Positions 47,350 to 58,509 of a stretch of DNA of 64,000 bases are shown one piece after another. Numbering within the stretch: the first letter of the stretch is position 1; each line of letters starts with the position of its first letter. Origin of the DNA: Streptococcus porcinus (lineage in GTDB: Bacteria > Bacillota > Bacilli > Lactobacillales > Streptococcaceae); contig NZ_LS483388.1 of NCBI RefSeq assembly GCF_900475415.1, forward strand, positions 77,501 to 141,500. The letters run 5' to 3'. Under the pieces are notes generated by a model. It was not told where the DNA came from. It searched no databases and was given only the letters and a program-made list of their open reading frames with translations. Position numbers and translations under genes: made by a program.

Positions 47350-48208
47350 TGATAATCCCTTTCAAATCTTGCTCGTTAAACTGGTAGATTGTTTGACAGA
47401 ACTGGCAGACGATTTCGGCACCATGATCCTGATCAATCATATCTTTTAGATCACTATCAGGTAAAGTTCTGAGGGCCGACTCAAAACGTTGTCTCGAGCA
47501 ATCACACTGGAAGCTTAAAGATTCTTCAGAGAGTCGCTTATAAGGCTCATCGCCATAGAGAGCATCTAAGAGGGCTTGGATATGGTCTTCTGAGGTCAGA
47601 AGACTTGAGATGGCAGGCATTTCTTGGAGCCTCTTTTCGTAACGTGCGATTTCCTCTTGGCTAGCCCCAGGTAAAACCTGCAACATGAAGCCGCCAGCAA
47701 CCTTAACCTTATCTTCCTCATCAAGGAGAACGTTCAAACCAACAGCAGAAGGTGTTTGCTCCGACTCGGTTAAGAAATAGGCGAAATCTTCACCGATTTC
47801 GCCAGAAATCAAGGGTGTAGTTGAGGTGTAGGGATTACCTGTTCCATAATCGACAATCGAGACAAAGTGGCCATTGCCCATAAAAGGGCCAACTAGAACT
47901 TCACCAGTAGCTGTTTTTTTAATGTCAACGCCAGTGTTTTGAATGTAGCCCTTGACGTGACCTTTAGTGTCAGCAATGGAAATGATATGACCAAAAGAAG
48001 AGTCACCAATCACTTTGACGGTAACTTTACTATCTCCTTTTTGGTTAGCAGCTAAGATTTGGTTGGCAATCAAGGTGCGACCAAGCGCCACTGTCGATGA
48101 TGATAGGGTGCCATGTTTTTCTTGTGCACTTTTAACGGTTTTTGTACTATCAAGCACAAAGGCTCTAAAAGAGCCAGATTGTGAGAGTGATTTAATCAAT
48201 TTATCCAT
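47336..48208 (-). CDS. hslO: Redox-regulated chaperone Hsp33
   Basis: A 290-residue holdase that becomes active when its C-terminal zinc centre is oxidised, protecting unfolded proteins in oxidative stress. The zinc cysteines are CDC near residue 235 and CQFC near residue 268. The N-terminal [21 protein letters not shown] is diagnostic. The frame is open back to 48256, but ATG 48208 gives the family start [10 protein letters not shown]. It lies only seven bases after a TGC TATAAT box, with no ribosome-binding site, so the mRNA may be leaderless. Confidence 0.94.
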   Translation of the reverse strand: MDKLIKSLSQSGSFRAFVLDSTKTVKSAQEKHGTLSSSTVALGRTLIANQILAANQKGDSKVTVKVIGDSSFGHIISIADTKGHVKGYIQNTGVDIKKTATGEVLVGPFMGNGHFVSIVDYGTGNPYTSTTPLISGEIGEDFAYFLTESEQTPSAVGLNVLLDEEDKVKVAGGFMLQVLPGASQEEIARYEKRLQEMPAISSLLTSEDHIQALLDALYGDEPYKRLSEESLSFQCDCSRQRFESALRTLPDSDLKDMIDQDHGAEIVCQFCQTIYQFNEQDLKGIINDKA

Positions 48209-48215
48209 GACTACT

Positions 48216-48224
48216 ATTATAGCA
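48216..48224 (-). promoter_or_regulatory. Extended -10 promoter of hslO
   Basis: On the minus strand TGC TATAAT (48224-48216) ends seven bases before the hslO ATG, placing the expected transcription start at or next to the A of ATG. Confidence 0.55.
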
Positions 48225-48334
48225 TAAAGACCTTTTTTTCTGACCCTTGAAGGCATCTTAATTTTTAAGAAGGGATTAACCTTGATACCAATGAAGATGA
48301 GATAGGCTCATGATAATATGGAAAATCTAAGCTA

Positions 48335-49855
48335 TTAAAGTTCTTCTGTTTCTGCTAAGCAGGTCATGAAATGTTTTTCAACTTTTTCTTTGAGGTAGTG
48401 GTTAAGCTCTTCGAGGGCGACACTGGGTACCAGTTGGCTGAAAAAGTAGATGTCAATGCCTTCACTTTTTTCTAAGCTAATATCAGTTAGGACGAGGTCG
48501 TACTTTTTGCGGATAGCTCGCATGTCAATCTCGTAATGGTCGTGAATAGTGATGTCGAAATATTGACCGGTGAAGGCTTTTAAGAACTGACCAGTGTTTC
48601 GGGTTCCTTTTTCAATGACGAGGACTTTTTGTTGGCTAATGGCCTGACTGAGGTGTAAAAAGAGGTTATCCCAGTTAACCAGTAAAGAATACAAGAGCTG
48701 TTGTTGCTGTTTCTCTGGGCAGGCAATGCCTCGCTTAGTGAAAGGGGCTAGCAGCGCTTTTTTCAAGGCTTCTAATAGCAGAGGGTAGGATTTTTGGAAA
48801 TAGTCAATGTAAGGTTCTTTATAGTCGTAGACGAGATAGCTTTGGTAAGCGTCATGTTCTTTTAAGATGGTTGCATTATGCAAAATCTTGGCTATCTCTT
48901 TGGAGTTGGAAATTGGCAGTGAGAGGCGTTTTTGGATGCTTTCTAGGGTCTCTAGCCATTCCTTATAAGAGATGATGTTTATCTCTTCTGGCACTAGGGC
49001 AGGCGTCTGAGGGACATCGTCCTGAGTATTGACAATGATTTCCTGATGGAAATAGGTCGAGAAGATTTCTGATAGGGCTAAAGCATCTAGTGGTTGGGCA
49101 AAATCTTGCCAAAAGAGCTGGGCCAGCTCCTGCAAGTTGGGATCTTCTTTGAGTTTTTGAAAGAGGCGCGTGCTTCTAGTGTAAGTGTGGTTGATGCGGT
49201 AGCCTTTAGCAAAACGGATAATATTAACCCCAGCGACGACTTTCAGGTGATGAAAGAAAAAATGGCTAATAGGGGCATCAAGCTGTTGAGCAATCAAATC
49301 AATCAGGCGCATGACAGCTCTTTCATTAACCCGGTTCACGAAGGGCCATTGACCACAATCATAGGCTTCAGAAAAATATTTCAGGTAAAGAAGTCTAATG
49401 TCCTCTTCTTTTCCTATCATGGTAATGCTTTTAAAGTCAATGTGGCAACCATACACCAGTTGCAGGAAATGGTTGGTCCGCTTAATTAAGCGTTTGAGGG
49501 TAGAGAGGCTAATAAAGAGACTTTCAGCCAGTTCGTCGAGTGAGTCGAACTCTTCAAAAAAGATGGCCTCAATCAGACGCAAAGAGGGTGTCTCTAATAG
49601 GATCGACTGGTAAAGTTTTTGCGGTCCCGACTCTTTTTGATAATCAAGTGTTAAATAGGGTCCTTTATAAGGAAGAGATTTGATTTCAGAAAAAGTCGAC
49701 AGATGAGCAATCTCTGTTTGCAGGGTTAGAAAAGAACAGTCTAGATGATGACAGATGTCCTTATAGTCGCAACAGTGTTCCTCTTGGTTGAGAAGTTTGA
49801 GTAGATTAAAACTACGTAGTTGTTGATTAGAAAATAATTCTTTAGTGGTTATCAT
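48335..49855 (-). CDS. mgx: Mga-family (Mgx-like) transcriptional regulator
   Basis: A 506-residue PRD-containing virulence regulator. An N-terminal helix-turn-helix (about residues 15-60) is followed by the HTH_Mga unit SLDELAESLFISLSTLKRLIKRTNHF (about 102-127). Then come PRD-like helical domains (about 170-390) and an EIIB-like end (about 405-500). Of two adjacent ATGs, 49855 has better spacing from GGAG. It is transcribed away from the M-like gene across a 323-base shared region, the arrangement described for mgx and simA in Streptococcus iniae, and it probably activates that gene. The PRDs may link it to PTS phosphorylation state. Confidence 0.82.
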   Translation of the reverse strand: MITTKELFSNQQLRSFNLLKLLNQEEHCCDYKDICHHLDCSFLTLQTEIAHLSTFSEIKSLPYKGPYLTLDYQKESGPQKLYQSILLETPSLRLIEAIFFEEFDSLDELAESLFISLSTLKRLIKRTNHFLQLVYGCHIDFKSITMIGKEEDIRLLYLKYFSEAYDCGQWPFVNRVNERAVMRLIDLIAQQLDAPISHFFFHHLKVVAGVNIIRFAKGYRINHTYTRSTRLFQKLKEDPNLQELAQLFWQDFAQPLDALALSEIFSTYFHQEIIVNTQDDVPQTPALVPEEINIISYKEWLETLESIQKRLSLPISNSKEIAKILHNATILKEHDAYQSYLVYDYKEPYIDYFQKSYPLLLEALKKALLAPFTKRGIACPEKQQQQLLYSLLVNWDNLFLHLSQAISQQKVLVIEKGTRNTGQFLKAFTGQYFDITIHDHYEIDMRAIRKKYDLVLTDISLEKSEGIDIYFFSQLVPSVALEELNHYLKEKVEKHFMTCLAETEEL

Positions 49856-50178
49856 CATTTCTCCTTGACATTATGGTTCTAGCTTATCTTCTCTAAAAGC
49901 AGGTGATACGGGAATTAAAGCCATTTTTTTGATATCGTTTCTAATTAAAAATGGCCGGAAGATAAACCAGCCTACAATACTATTATAAACCAAGTTAATT
50001 AATTTATCATTCATAAATTTAAATTTTCATTAAAAACATGGACTTTAATATTAATCTGACGTGATATATACTAAGAACGTAGTTGACCAAGTGTGCCCAA
50101 AAAAACTGTTCTGACAGCCTTGACAGACTTGTCAAACTAACAAAAAAATGAGAATTTTCATATATAAGGAGAAAGAAA
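49856..50178. promoter_or_regulatory. Divergent control region between the Mga-like and M-like genes
   Basis: AT-rich, no ORF of its own. Seen here: an inverted repeat CCATTTTT/AAAAATGG (49921-49928 and 49947-49954), and a TATACT at 50067-50072 with only a weak -35 (TTTAAT, 17 bases upstream), as expected for an activator-dependent promoter. A perfect palindrome TTGACA-GACT-TGTCAA lies at 50120-50135, and AAGGAG at 50166-50171 serves the M-like gene. If TATACT is the -10, the mRNA leader is about 100 bases and the palindrome would be transcribed. Confidence 0.5.
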
Positions 50179-51765
50179 ATGAAAAACAATATGAAACGCC
50201 GCAAACATGCTTTACGCAAAGCCGTAACAGCAGCGGTATTAGCGGGAACAGCCTTTTCCAGCTTTGGAGGTGCGCTAGGAACCGTAACATCGGTAAAGGC
50301 CGATCATAGGAATATTTTAGATACAAATAGTGAAGACTACAGAAAGCTCGTAGAGGTTACGGCTGAGGCAAACCTCCGTAATAAAGAAAAAGCATTAAAA
50401 GACTTGAGGAAAGTGCTGAGCGAAGCTAGTACTGACACTCTTCATGCCCTACTTAAAGGTTTAGATAATACACATCTGTTTTATAGAGGTAGTATATTAA
50501 CTAATCTCTCTCTTTTACTGGGTAATTTAAATAATGATAACGATAGTGATTTATATCATAATGGTGGGCTTAGTTTAGAATCAGTCTTGATTCAAGAGAT
50601 TGAAAAACGACTTGATGCAAATGATGAAATGAAGAAAGAAATTGACTCTAAAAAAGTTGAACTCGAAGTCTTAAGAGATAGGGAAAAAGATCTCTTAACT
50701 GAGAGAGAAAAGAGCGACAAAACATTAGAAGAAAAATTATATGAATTAGAAAATAAAAATAAAGAACTTGAATCACTTAAAGAAGAACTAAAAAACCATG
50801 AAGAAGCTCACGAGGAAGCTACTGAAAACTTAAACAAACAAATTCTTGATCAAGATAAAGAAAATACTGAATTAAAAGAACAGTTAGAAAAAACAAAAGC
50901 TGAATCTGAAGCTAAGGTTAAAGAATTTGAAGCTAAACTAGAAGAAGCAACTCAAGAATTTAACAGTGCTCGAGAAGAGTATGACAAACTTTTAGAAGAA
51001 ACAGATGGTAAGTTATTTGAAGAGGAAAGCCGTAATAAAGAACTTAGCGAGAAGCTAAAAATGGCTGAAGAATTCTATGAAACTGCTCAACTGAAACTAA
51101 AAGAAACTGAAGCTAAATTAGCGGAAGCTGAGAAAGCTAATAAAGAGCTTACTGACAAAGTAGGTACATTAACTGAAGAACGCGATGCTGCTAAAGCAGA
51201 AGCTGAAAAAGTTCCTGAACTTGAAGAAAAAATTATGAAGTTAGAACAAGAGCTTGAAGAGGCTAAAGCTGAAGTAGCAGAACTTCAAGAAAAAGAAGAA
51301 GCTCTTGCTAAAGAACTTGAGACTGTTAAAGCTGAAAAAGAAGCCCTTCAAGCTGAAATCGACAAGCTTAAAGAAGAGCACAAGAAAGAAGTTGATGCCC
51401 TTAATGCCCTTCTTGCTGAAAAAGATGACATTATCAAGCGCTTAGAAGAGCAAGTGGCGAAAGCCAAGGAAGAAGCTGAGAAGAACGCACAATTAAGTGA
51501 AGAAGAAAAAGCGAAACTTCAAAAAGAATTAGACCAAGCTAAGAAAGAATTGGCAGAAAAACTTAAAGACATGCCAAATAAAGTTGAACCACACATAGGT
51601 GGTGCAGCTCAAGCTGGTCAAGCTAACTCATCAGCAAACCACAATGCTGAGCACTTACCATCAACAGGTGAAAAAGCTGTGAACCCACTTCTTGTGGCAA
51701 CTGGCTTATCCCTTATCATTGGTGCAGGTGCTTACACTTACGCTGCCAAACGCAAAAAAAACTAA
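50179..51765 (+). CDS. simA: LPxTG-anchored M-like surface protein
   Basis: A 528-residue surface protein. The signal peptide (residues 1-41) has a very basic start and cleavage expected after VKA; it lacks a clear YSIRK motif. Residues about 42-125 are mixed; about 130-475 is nearly unbroken heptad coiled coil rich in Glu, Lys, Leu and Ala. A short Gln/Ala/Ser/Asn linker leads to the sortase signal LPSTGE at 493-498, a hydrophobic span and KRKKN. No exact long repeats are evident by eye, unlike group A M proteins. Such fibres bind host proteins and block phagocytosis. The name is by context with the divergent mga-like gene, as in S. iniae. Confidence 0.85.
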   Translation: MKNNMKRRKHALRKAVTAAVLAGTAFSSFGGALGTVTSVKADHRNILDTNSEDYRKLVEVTAEANLRNKEKALKDLRKVLSEASTDTLHALLKGLDNTHLFYRGSILTNLSLLLGNLNNDNDSDLYHNGGLSLESVLIQEIEKRLDANDEMKKEIDSKKVELEVLRDREKDLLTEREKSDKTLEEKLYELENKNKELESLKEELKNHEEAHEEATENLNKQILDQDKENTELKEQLEKTKAESEAKVKEFEAKLEEATQEFNSAREEYDKLLEETDGKLFEEESRNKELSEKLKMAEEFYETAQLKLKETEAKLAEAEKANKELTDKVGTLTEERDAAKAEAEKVPELEEKIMKLEQELEEAKAEVAELQEKEEALAKELETVKAEKEALQAEIDKLKEEHKKEVDALNALLAEKDDIIKRLEEQVAKAKEEAEKNAQLSEEEKAKLQKELDQAKKELAEKLKDMPNKVEPHIGGAAQAGQANSSANHNAEHLPSTGEKAVNPLLVATGLSLIIGAGAYTYAAKRKKN

Positions 51766-51825
51766 CCCCTACTCGGTAAAAAGACATAAGACAAAAAACT
51801 TATTTTCGATTCATTAAGACACCAA

Positions 51826-51854
51826 CTCCCTTATCACTGATAAGGGGGTTTTTT
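51826..51854 (+). terminator. Terminator of the M-like gene
   Basis: CTCCCTTATC (51826-51835) pairs with GATAAGGGGG (51839-51848), followed by six T. Confidence 0.85.
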
Positions 51855-51865
51855 AGTAGTAAAAA

Positions 51866-51892
51866 TCCCTCACCCATTTAATGGGTAAGGGA
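51866..51892 (-). terminator. Terminator of gshF
   Basis: TCCCT (51866-51870) and ACCCA pair with TGGGT and AGGGA (to 51892) with one mismatch; on the minus strand ATTTTTAC follows. It closes the gshF transcript. Confidence 0.7.
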
Positions 51893-51901
51893 AAGGGGGA
51901 T

Positions 51902-54163
51902 CTAAGTTAAGATTGCTACTTCTGGAAAGAGCTCTTGTAGGATTTTAGGTGTCAGGGCTTGGCCTGGCCCTTGGTAAGGGTAGGTGTGCATATACATGGA
52001 AGGGTTGAAGTTGAGTTCGATGCAGTGGACATTGGGCTGGCTGATATCTGCTTTTTCCTTAATATCTGGGATAATCAGGTCTACACCGCAGACCCAGGCA
52101 CCTATGGCGTCTGCCATTTGGGCGGCTAAGTCCTTATAGGATTGGTCCATCTCTTCTGTCAGGTCAACAGAGTCGCCACCGGTTGAGATATTAGAGTTAC
52201 GCCGCAGTTCAACTCTGACACCTTTTTTTAAAATAGAGTCTTCTTGATAGCCTTGTTGGTCCAGCATCAGTTTTTCAATGGGGCCTAGCTGGATTTTCTC
52301 TAAAGGTGAGCGGTGATCACTACCTCGTAATGGGTCTTGATTTTTGATGGCTACCAGTTCTTTGATGGTGTGTTGACCGTCTCCCACGATATTAGCTGGA
52401 AGGCGCAGAAGCACCGCCTGACACGTGCCATTTAGAGTGAAGAAGCGGTATTCCGTACCTGTGATGAAGGCCTCAACCAAAACGTCGCTATCTTCTGAGA
52501 AGGCTATGTCAAGGGCTTTTGCATAGTCGGTCTGGCTAGCTGGTTTTTGAAAGATTGAGATGCCTAGGCCAAAATTGGTCGACTTGGGTTTGACCACGAT
52601 GGCTTGGTCCGCAATCACTGGGTAATAGCGCAAGGCCTGCTCTTTAGTCGCAAATTCTTGCCCTTGTGGGGTAGGAAAGCCCGCTTGGTCTAAGATTTTC
52701 TTGGTCACGGTTTTATTAGCCATGGCCAGTGGCACCACATAGTTATCCTTAGAAGTCATATTGCCATTTTTGACCAGTTCGATGTGGTCCTGATGCCAGA
52801 GCTTTAAGAACTGGTCAGATTCGTCCAAGATTTCAAGATGAATCCCCTTTTGGATAGCATCAAACATGAGCATTTGCGTCGATAGCTCCATGCTTTCATA
52901 GCCCTTAAGTGCGTAGGGAGCCAGTTTTGCTTTGTGATGATAGGTGGTTGCTTGTTTTAAGCCAAAGGCTGCCAGAGAAGCGTCAGCGATGTGACTAGAA
53001 AGACGACCGCAGATGGTTTGTCTAGGTTCCTTTAGAGCTAGTGTTATCTGATCAATCAGTCCTTGATAGTAGGCATCTAAGTTGAAGTGCTGGACTAGTT
53101 TTTGCATAGCTTCTAGGAGTGGTTGTGGATTAGCCTGAGGCGACAGCGGAGTGAGAGGACCAGCTAGGGCAACGACTTCATTGAGCTCTTTGGCCGTTTG
53201 TAGGTCTTGATCGCAGTCTTCTAGGTCATCAAGCCACAGGAGACTGAGGATAAAGAGGTGGAAGCTGTCCAGGGTTTCCTGGCTAATACCTAGTGGGTCA
53301 AAGGGGTCAATGTCAAAACTCCGGAATTCCAGATAGCTGATTCCCTTTTTCAGGTAGTCCTGGCTATGGCTACTGCCCCGTAGGCGGACAGCCGAATAGA
53401 ACTCTTTTTCCAAGGATAAGTCCCCTCGGGCAATGCTAGCTTGGATATCCTTGATGTAGGATTCAAGAGAGGAGAAGGAGATTTGCAACGAGTCAGCATT
53501 GCTGTAGCCATAGGCCTTGCTGGCTCTGAGAGCACGGGCTAAGCCTTGTGGCATCGTCGCGTAGAAGTCTTTTTCGGCAAGTGGTGATGCACCAAACAAG
53601 TAGGTCACAAACCACTGGTAGTTGAGAAATTGACGGGCTAATTTCATGTAAACTTGGTTTTTAAAGGTGACCAAATTGTCACTGCCACTATGCTGAAAGA
53701 GGCTTTCGAGTAAATTTTGCCCTATGCCAAAATTGTAATGGAGTCCTGAGATGGACTGCAGTTTTTTGCCATAGGTTTCTACCAGGTGATTGCGGTAGGC
53801 AACCTCTTCTTTGTTTTCTAGCTTGGCGACTTGGATATCCTTATCTTGCAGGTAAGGTGGCATGGATAGGGGCCAAATCAGTTCTTTTGGGGCAAGTGAA
53901 GCATGGGTCACGTCCCAGATAGCCCCTAGTCGGCGTCTGGCTTGGCTAGTAGAGTGGGAGATGGGTGTGATTAGTTCTAGTTGTTCCTCACTGAAGTCAG
54001 TTTGAATGTAAGGGTGGAAGCTACGTGACCCTAAACAAGATGGGTGGTCAGTTGGGGCAATCTGGCCTGATTCAGTGATGCGTAAGCCCTCTCTTTCTAG
54101 GCCAAAAGTTGCTTCTAAAATATTAGTATTATGGGGTAATTGTTGTAACAGCTGATTGAGCAT
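51902..54163 (-). CDS. gshF: Bifunctional glutathione synthetase GshF (GshAB)
   Basis: A 753-residue fusion enzyme that makes glutathione from Glu, Cys and Gly in two ATP-dependent steps. The N-terminal half is a glutamate-cysteine ligase (FGLEREGLRI at residue 16; PLSMPP and SGLHYNFG). The C-terminal part from about residue 480 is an ATP-grasp glutathione synthetase (VVKPKSTNFGLGISIF, EAFITGTEYRFF, CIELNFNPSMY). The frame opens at 54238, but ATG 54163 gives the family start. Glutathione defends against the oxygen species that respiration by the cyd system may produce. Confidence 0.93.
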   Translation of the reverse strand: MLNQLLQQLPHNTNILEATFGLEREGLRITESGQIAPTDHPSCLGSRSFHPYIQTDFSEEQLELITPISHSTSQARRRLGAIWDVTHASLAPKELIWPLSMPPYLQDKDIQVAKLENKEEVAYRNHLVETYGKKLQSISGLHYNFGIGQNLLESLFQHSGSDNLVTFKNQVYMKLARQFLNYQWFVTYLFGASPLAEKDFYATMPQGLARALRASKAYGYSNADSLQISFSSLESYIKDIQASIARGDLSLEKEFYSAVRLRGSSHSQDYLKKGISYLEFRSFDIDPFDPLGISQETLDSFHLFILSLLWLDDLEDCDQDLQTAKELNEVVALAGPLTPLSPQANPQPLLEAMQKLVQHFNLDAYYQGLIDQITLALKEPRQTICGRLSSHIADASLAAFGLKQATTYHHKAKLAPYALKGYESMELSTQMLMFDAIQKGIHLEILDESDQFLKLWHQDHIELVKNGNMTSKDNYVVPLAMANKTVTKKILDQAGFPTPQGQEFATKEQALRYYPVIADQAIVVKPKSTNFGLGISIFQKPASQTDYAKALDIAFSEDSDVLVEAFITGTEYRFFTLNGTCQAVLLRLPANIVGDGQHTIKELVAIKNQDPLRGSDHRSPLEKIQLGPIEKLMLDQQGYQEDSILKKGVRVELRRNSNISTGGDSVDLTEEMDQSYKDLAAQMADAIGAWVCGVDLIIPDIKEKADISQPNVHCIELNFNPSMYMHTYPYQGPGQALTPKILQELFPEVAILT

Positions 54164-54247
54164 CCTATCTCTACTTTCTCTTGGTTTCTTCTTGTTCCAG
54201 TTTACAATTTTAGGGCCTGAAATACAATTTTTTGACACCTAAATAGC

Positions 54248-54280
54248 AAAAAACCAAAGCTTGGTAAAGACTTTGGTTTT
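54248..54280 (-). terminator. Terminator after telA (minus strand)
   Basis: AAAACCAAAG (54250-54259) pairs with CTTTGGTTTT (54271-54280). On the minus strand a T-run follows, between the telA end and the gshF start. Confidence 0.8.
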
Positions 54281-54307
54281 GGCTGATATGACGAGATTTT
54301 AACGGGC

Positions 54308-55558
54308 TTATTTTTCCACTTGCTCTTGACTGGCACGTCCTTGGTTGAGAAGGGCATTAATGATGCCTTCATCTCTTAGTTTAGCAGAGTCATTGATGGT
54401 TTCAGCGGACGTGATAATTGTTGCTTCTAGTTGAGCCCGTTTTTGGCGACCAGCATCAATGGCTTCAATGATGCCCTTGTTTTGTTGGACTAAACTTTCG
54501 GCTAAGGCTGTTACTGACTGGATAGAGAGTGTAGGGTTCTGAGCAGACCTTTCTAGGGCCGGAATGGCTTCTTTACTGGTTTCGGCCAGCGTCTGAAGGG
54601 CAGCGTTGTTAGCATTAACGATGGCATCAGCGGTGGCCCCTGACTTGACAGACTGTTGGAGAATCCCTAGTTGGGCTATAGATAACTTCATGGTTGGAAT
54701 GGTGTTTCGGCGGAGCATGCCCAATTTTTGGCGCATGTCAGAGGAGACTTTTACTAGGTTTCGCATCTGCGGTGTAGTGGCCCAGGCCACATAGAGACGG
54801 CTGACATACTCGGTATGCTGCTGTTCTAAGGTGTTGATGACTTCGGTTGTTCTGGCTAGTCGGTCGCTTGTGTGTTGGTAGTCAGGCGTTGCTGCGTCGA
54901 GACTTGCTAATTCTGCCTGCAGAGCCTGAGCGCGCTTGGTAGCTTCTTTTTGGCTAGCTTCGACAAAGGAGATAACTCCGACCAGATTTTCGATGGACTT
55001 GGTATTATCCTCTATCAACAACTCGGCTGAGACGATATTGCGAGCTAGGGTGTCTTCTTGTTTGACGACTGCGGCAGCCATGCCGTCCATTTTTTGTTCG
55101 ATATTTTTGGCGTCAAAGTAGAAATCTTGTAGGGTGTTTTTGCTTTGTTTAAAGAGCTTTTGTAGCATGTTTGGTTTCTTTTCCAAATCTGCTGGGCCGA
55201 CTTCTTTATATTTTTTAACAAAGCCATTGAGCTCTTGGTTGGTGTTTTTGAGCAGGTCATCAACCTGTGGGATTTGTAATTTTTTTTGTTCCTGCAAGAT
55301 GTGATTGACGGTACTGTTAACTTCTTCGACGGCTGTTTGGCCAAAGTCAAGTAGAGTATTTTGGTTGTCCATAAAAGAATCCACCAAAGCTGGGGTTTTG
55401 GCTAGTATGGCAGTTTGTTGCTCAGGGCTTAGCTTTTCAAAGAAGGAAATAGTTTTGCCGGCTTGGGTAGAGCTGTCACTTAATATTTCAGTGGTTTTAT
55501 CATTTTTAGTCATGGCCTTGTCGGCAATGGCATCAATATCAAAGTTAAATTCAGACAT
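54308..55558 (-). CDS. telA: TelA family protein (toxic anion resistance)
   Basis: A 416-residue, largely helical cytosolic protein of the TelA family, first linked to tellurite resistance; the mechanism is not established. The segments KLGMLRRNTIPTMKLSIAQLGILQQ and VNANNAALQTLAETSKEAIPALE are diagnostic of the core. It follows the XpaC-type gene by 10 bases on the same strand. The xpaC-telA pair is conserved across Firmicutes, and envelope-stress tolerance has been suggested for it. Confidence 0.88.
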   Translation of the reverse strand: MSEFNFDIDAIADKAMTKNDKTTEILSDSSTQAGKTISFFEKLSPEQQTAILAKTPALVDSFMDNQNTLLDFGQTAVEEVNSTVNHILQEQKKLQIPQVDDLLKNTNQELNGFVKKYKEVGPADLEKKPNMLQKLFKQSKNTLQDFYFDAKNIEQKMDGMAAAVVKQEDTLARNIVSAELLIEDNTKSIENLVGVISFVEASQKEATKRAQALQAELASLDAATPDYQHTSDRLARTTEVINTLEQQHTEYVSRLYVAWATTPQMRNLVKVSSDMRQKLGMLRRNTIPTMKLSIAQLGILQQSVKSGATADAIVNANNAALQTLAETSKEAIPALERSAQNPTLSIQSVTALAESLVQQNKGIIEAIDAGRQKRAQLEATIITSAETINDSAKLRDEGIINALLNQGRASQEQVEK

Positions 55559-55568
55559 CAGGGGCTCC

Positions 55569-56435
55569 TTATTCTTTTGTTCTCAATTCGTTTTGTTTTT
55601 GCATCATGCGCAAGCTGATATCAAAATCTTTTAGCTCACTTTCATTTAATTTTCGTAAGGTTTCATCTAGATCTAGGTCAAACTGTTTTAGGGCTTGGTG
55701 GGCTGAGGCTAGTCTTTCTTCGGCCTTAAAATAATCCTTGGGTGAAGCTTTGATTTTCAGGTAGCCATTTAAAATGTCATAAAAATGTTGCATGCTACTT
55801 TCTTGTAGGGCTTCTAATTCAGCTTTATTATCAGCTTTGGCAATTTTTTCTAAGATGGTTTGGTTATCTTTTTGGACATTTTGATAAATATCTTTGAGTT
55901 CTGGTGCTTTTTCTGAGATGACCTTTTCTGTTAGGATGCTAGAGCTAAGTTTCTGGTCAATTTGTACTTGTTCGAGTTGGAGAAGGGTATCTACTTTGAC
56001 CTCATCGGCTTTTTGGTTAATCCGTTGATAAACTGATTTTGGGATATTATCTTTTAAGTGGTAAGATTCTTCTTTGATAAATTGAATTTTGGGTAATAGT
56101 TGTTGAGCGACTTGTTGAAAGTTTTGAATATCATTTTCAAGCAAGTAGCGGTTGAGCAATTGATTTTGTTTGTCGGCTAAGTGTACGGTATCCTTGAGGT
56201 TTTGGATTCTTTTGGCTAAGGCTTGGCCAGCCAGCCGTTTTTGTGTTTTGCGGATATAGCGAAAGCTGAGTCCAACTACGAGGGCACTGGGGAGTAAAAA
56301 GGCTTCTGGTAGTGTTTCTGCGATGGTAGCAAGAACAATACCGAAGGTGAGAAACCAGAGCCAGACTGGCATGCGAGGTATGAGGGCGACTAATCTTTCA
56401 AAGAGTGTTTTCATCTTATAACTGTTCCATTTCAT
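55569..56435 (-). CDS. xpaC: XpaC family membrane protein
   Basis: A 288-residue protein with two N-terminal membrane helices (about residues 14-35 and 42-60), then a long helical cytosolic domain, matching XpaC (named for 5-bromo-4-chloroindolyl phosphate hydrolysis in Bacillus; activity unproven). It is the first gene of the xpaC-telA operon. AGGAT precedes ATG 56435; a second ATG at 56414 is possible. It diverges from purA. Confidence 0.82.
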   Translation of the reverse strand: MKWNSYKMKTLFERLVALIPRMPVWLWFLTFGIVLATIAETLPEAFLLPSALVVGLSFRYIRKTQKRLAGQALAKRIQNLKDTVHLADKQNQLLNRYLLENDIQNFQQVAQQLLPKIQFIKEESYHLKDNIPKSVYQRINQKADEVKVDTLLQLEQVQIDQKLSSSILTEKVISEKAPELKDIYQNVQKDNQTILEKIAKADNKAELEALQESSMQHFYDILNGYLKIKASPKDYFKAEERLASAHQALKQFDLDLDETLRKLNESELKDFDISLRMMQKQNELRTKE

Positions 56436-58051
<1,616 letters not shown>

Positions 58052-58069
58052 TGATAAAAGGATGAAACT

Positions 58070-58100
58070 AAAAAGAATCTTCTGCAAGAAGATTCTTTTT
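58070..58100 (+). terminator. purA terminator
   Basis: AAAAAGAATCTTCT (58070-58083) pairs exactly with AGAAGATTCTTTTT (58087-58100) around GCA; ends in T-rich sequence. Confidence 0.88.
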
Positions 58101-58152
58101 GTTTTGGAAACAGCTTATGTTAGAATAGGAAAAAAGAGAGAAGGTGGCAAAG

Positions 58153-58509
58153 ATGTCCCATAGTATTTTTCAGATGGCCTTTCAGTCTGTTTATCAGGCT
58201 TTGGTGGCTAAAGTCGAGCGTAAGGGAGGGCATGGTCAAGATGTGGATAGGATGATTACTTGGCTGATGGGCTACTCTAATGAAGAAATAGCTGAGCTTA
58301 AAAAATCAAATGTGACCTATGGTGACTTTTTAAATCAAGCACCTTCATATAACCCTTACCGGCAAAACATTACGGGTAAGATTTGTGGTATCCAAATCGA
58401 AACGATTACGGATGATCAGATGCAAAAGCTTCGCCAATTGGACAAATTGGTTGACTGGTTAGCAAAGGGGAAGACTAGTGAGCAGGTAATTGCTAAATAT
58501 CAAGGCTAG
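58153..58509 (+). CDS. DUF2200 family protein
   Basis: A 118-residue soluble protein matching the DUF2200 family, which often begins with IFQMAFQSVYQ and has VERKGGHGQDVDRMITWLMGY. Function is unknown. ATG 58153 is eight bases after GAAGG and preferred over GTG 58144. It stands alone after the purA terminator. Confidence 0.8.
   Translation: MSHSIFQMAFQSVYQALVAKVERKGGHGQDVDRMITWLMGYSNEEIAELKKSNVTYGDFLNQAPSYNPYRQNITGKICGIQIETITDDQMQKLRQLDKLVDWLAKGKTSEQVIAKYQG

Noticed and set aside
50179..51765. Group A type emm gene with C repeats
   Set aside because: The coiled coil has heptads but no evident long repeated blocks of the emm C-repeat kind, and the neighbours (gshF, hslO-dusB) are not those of the group A emm region.
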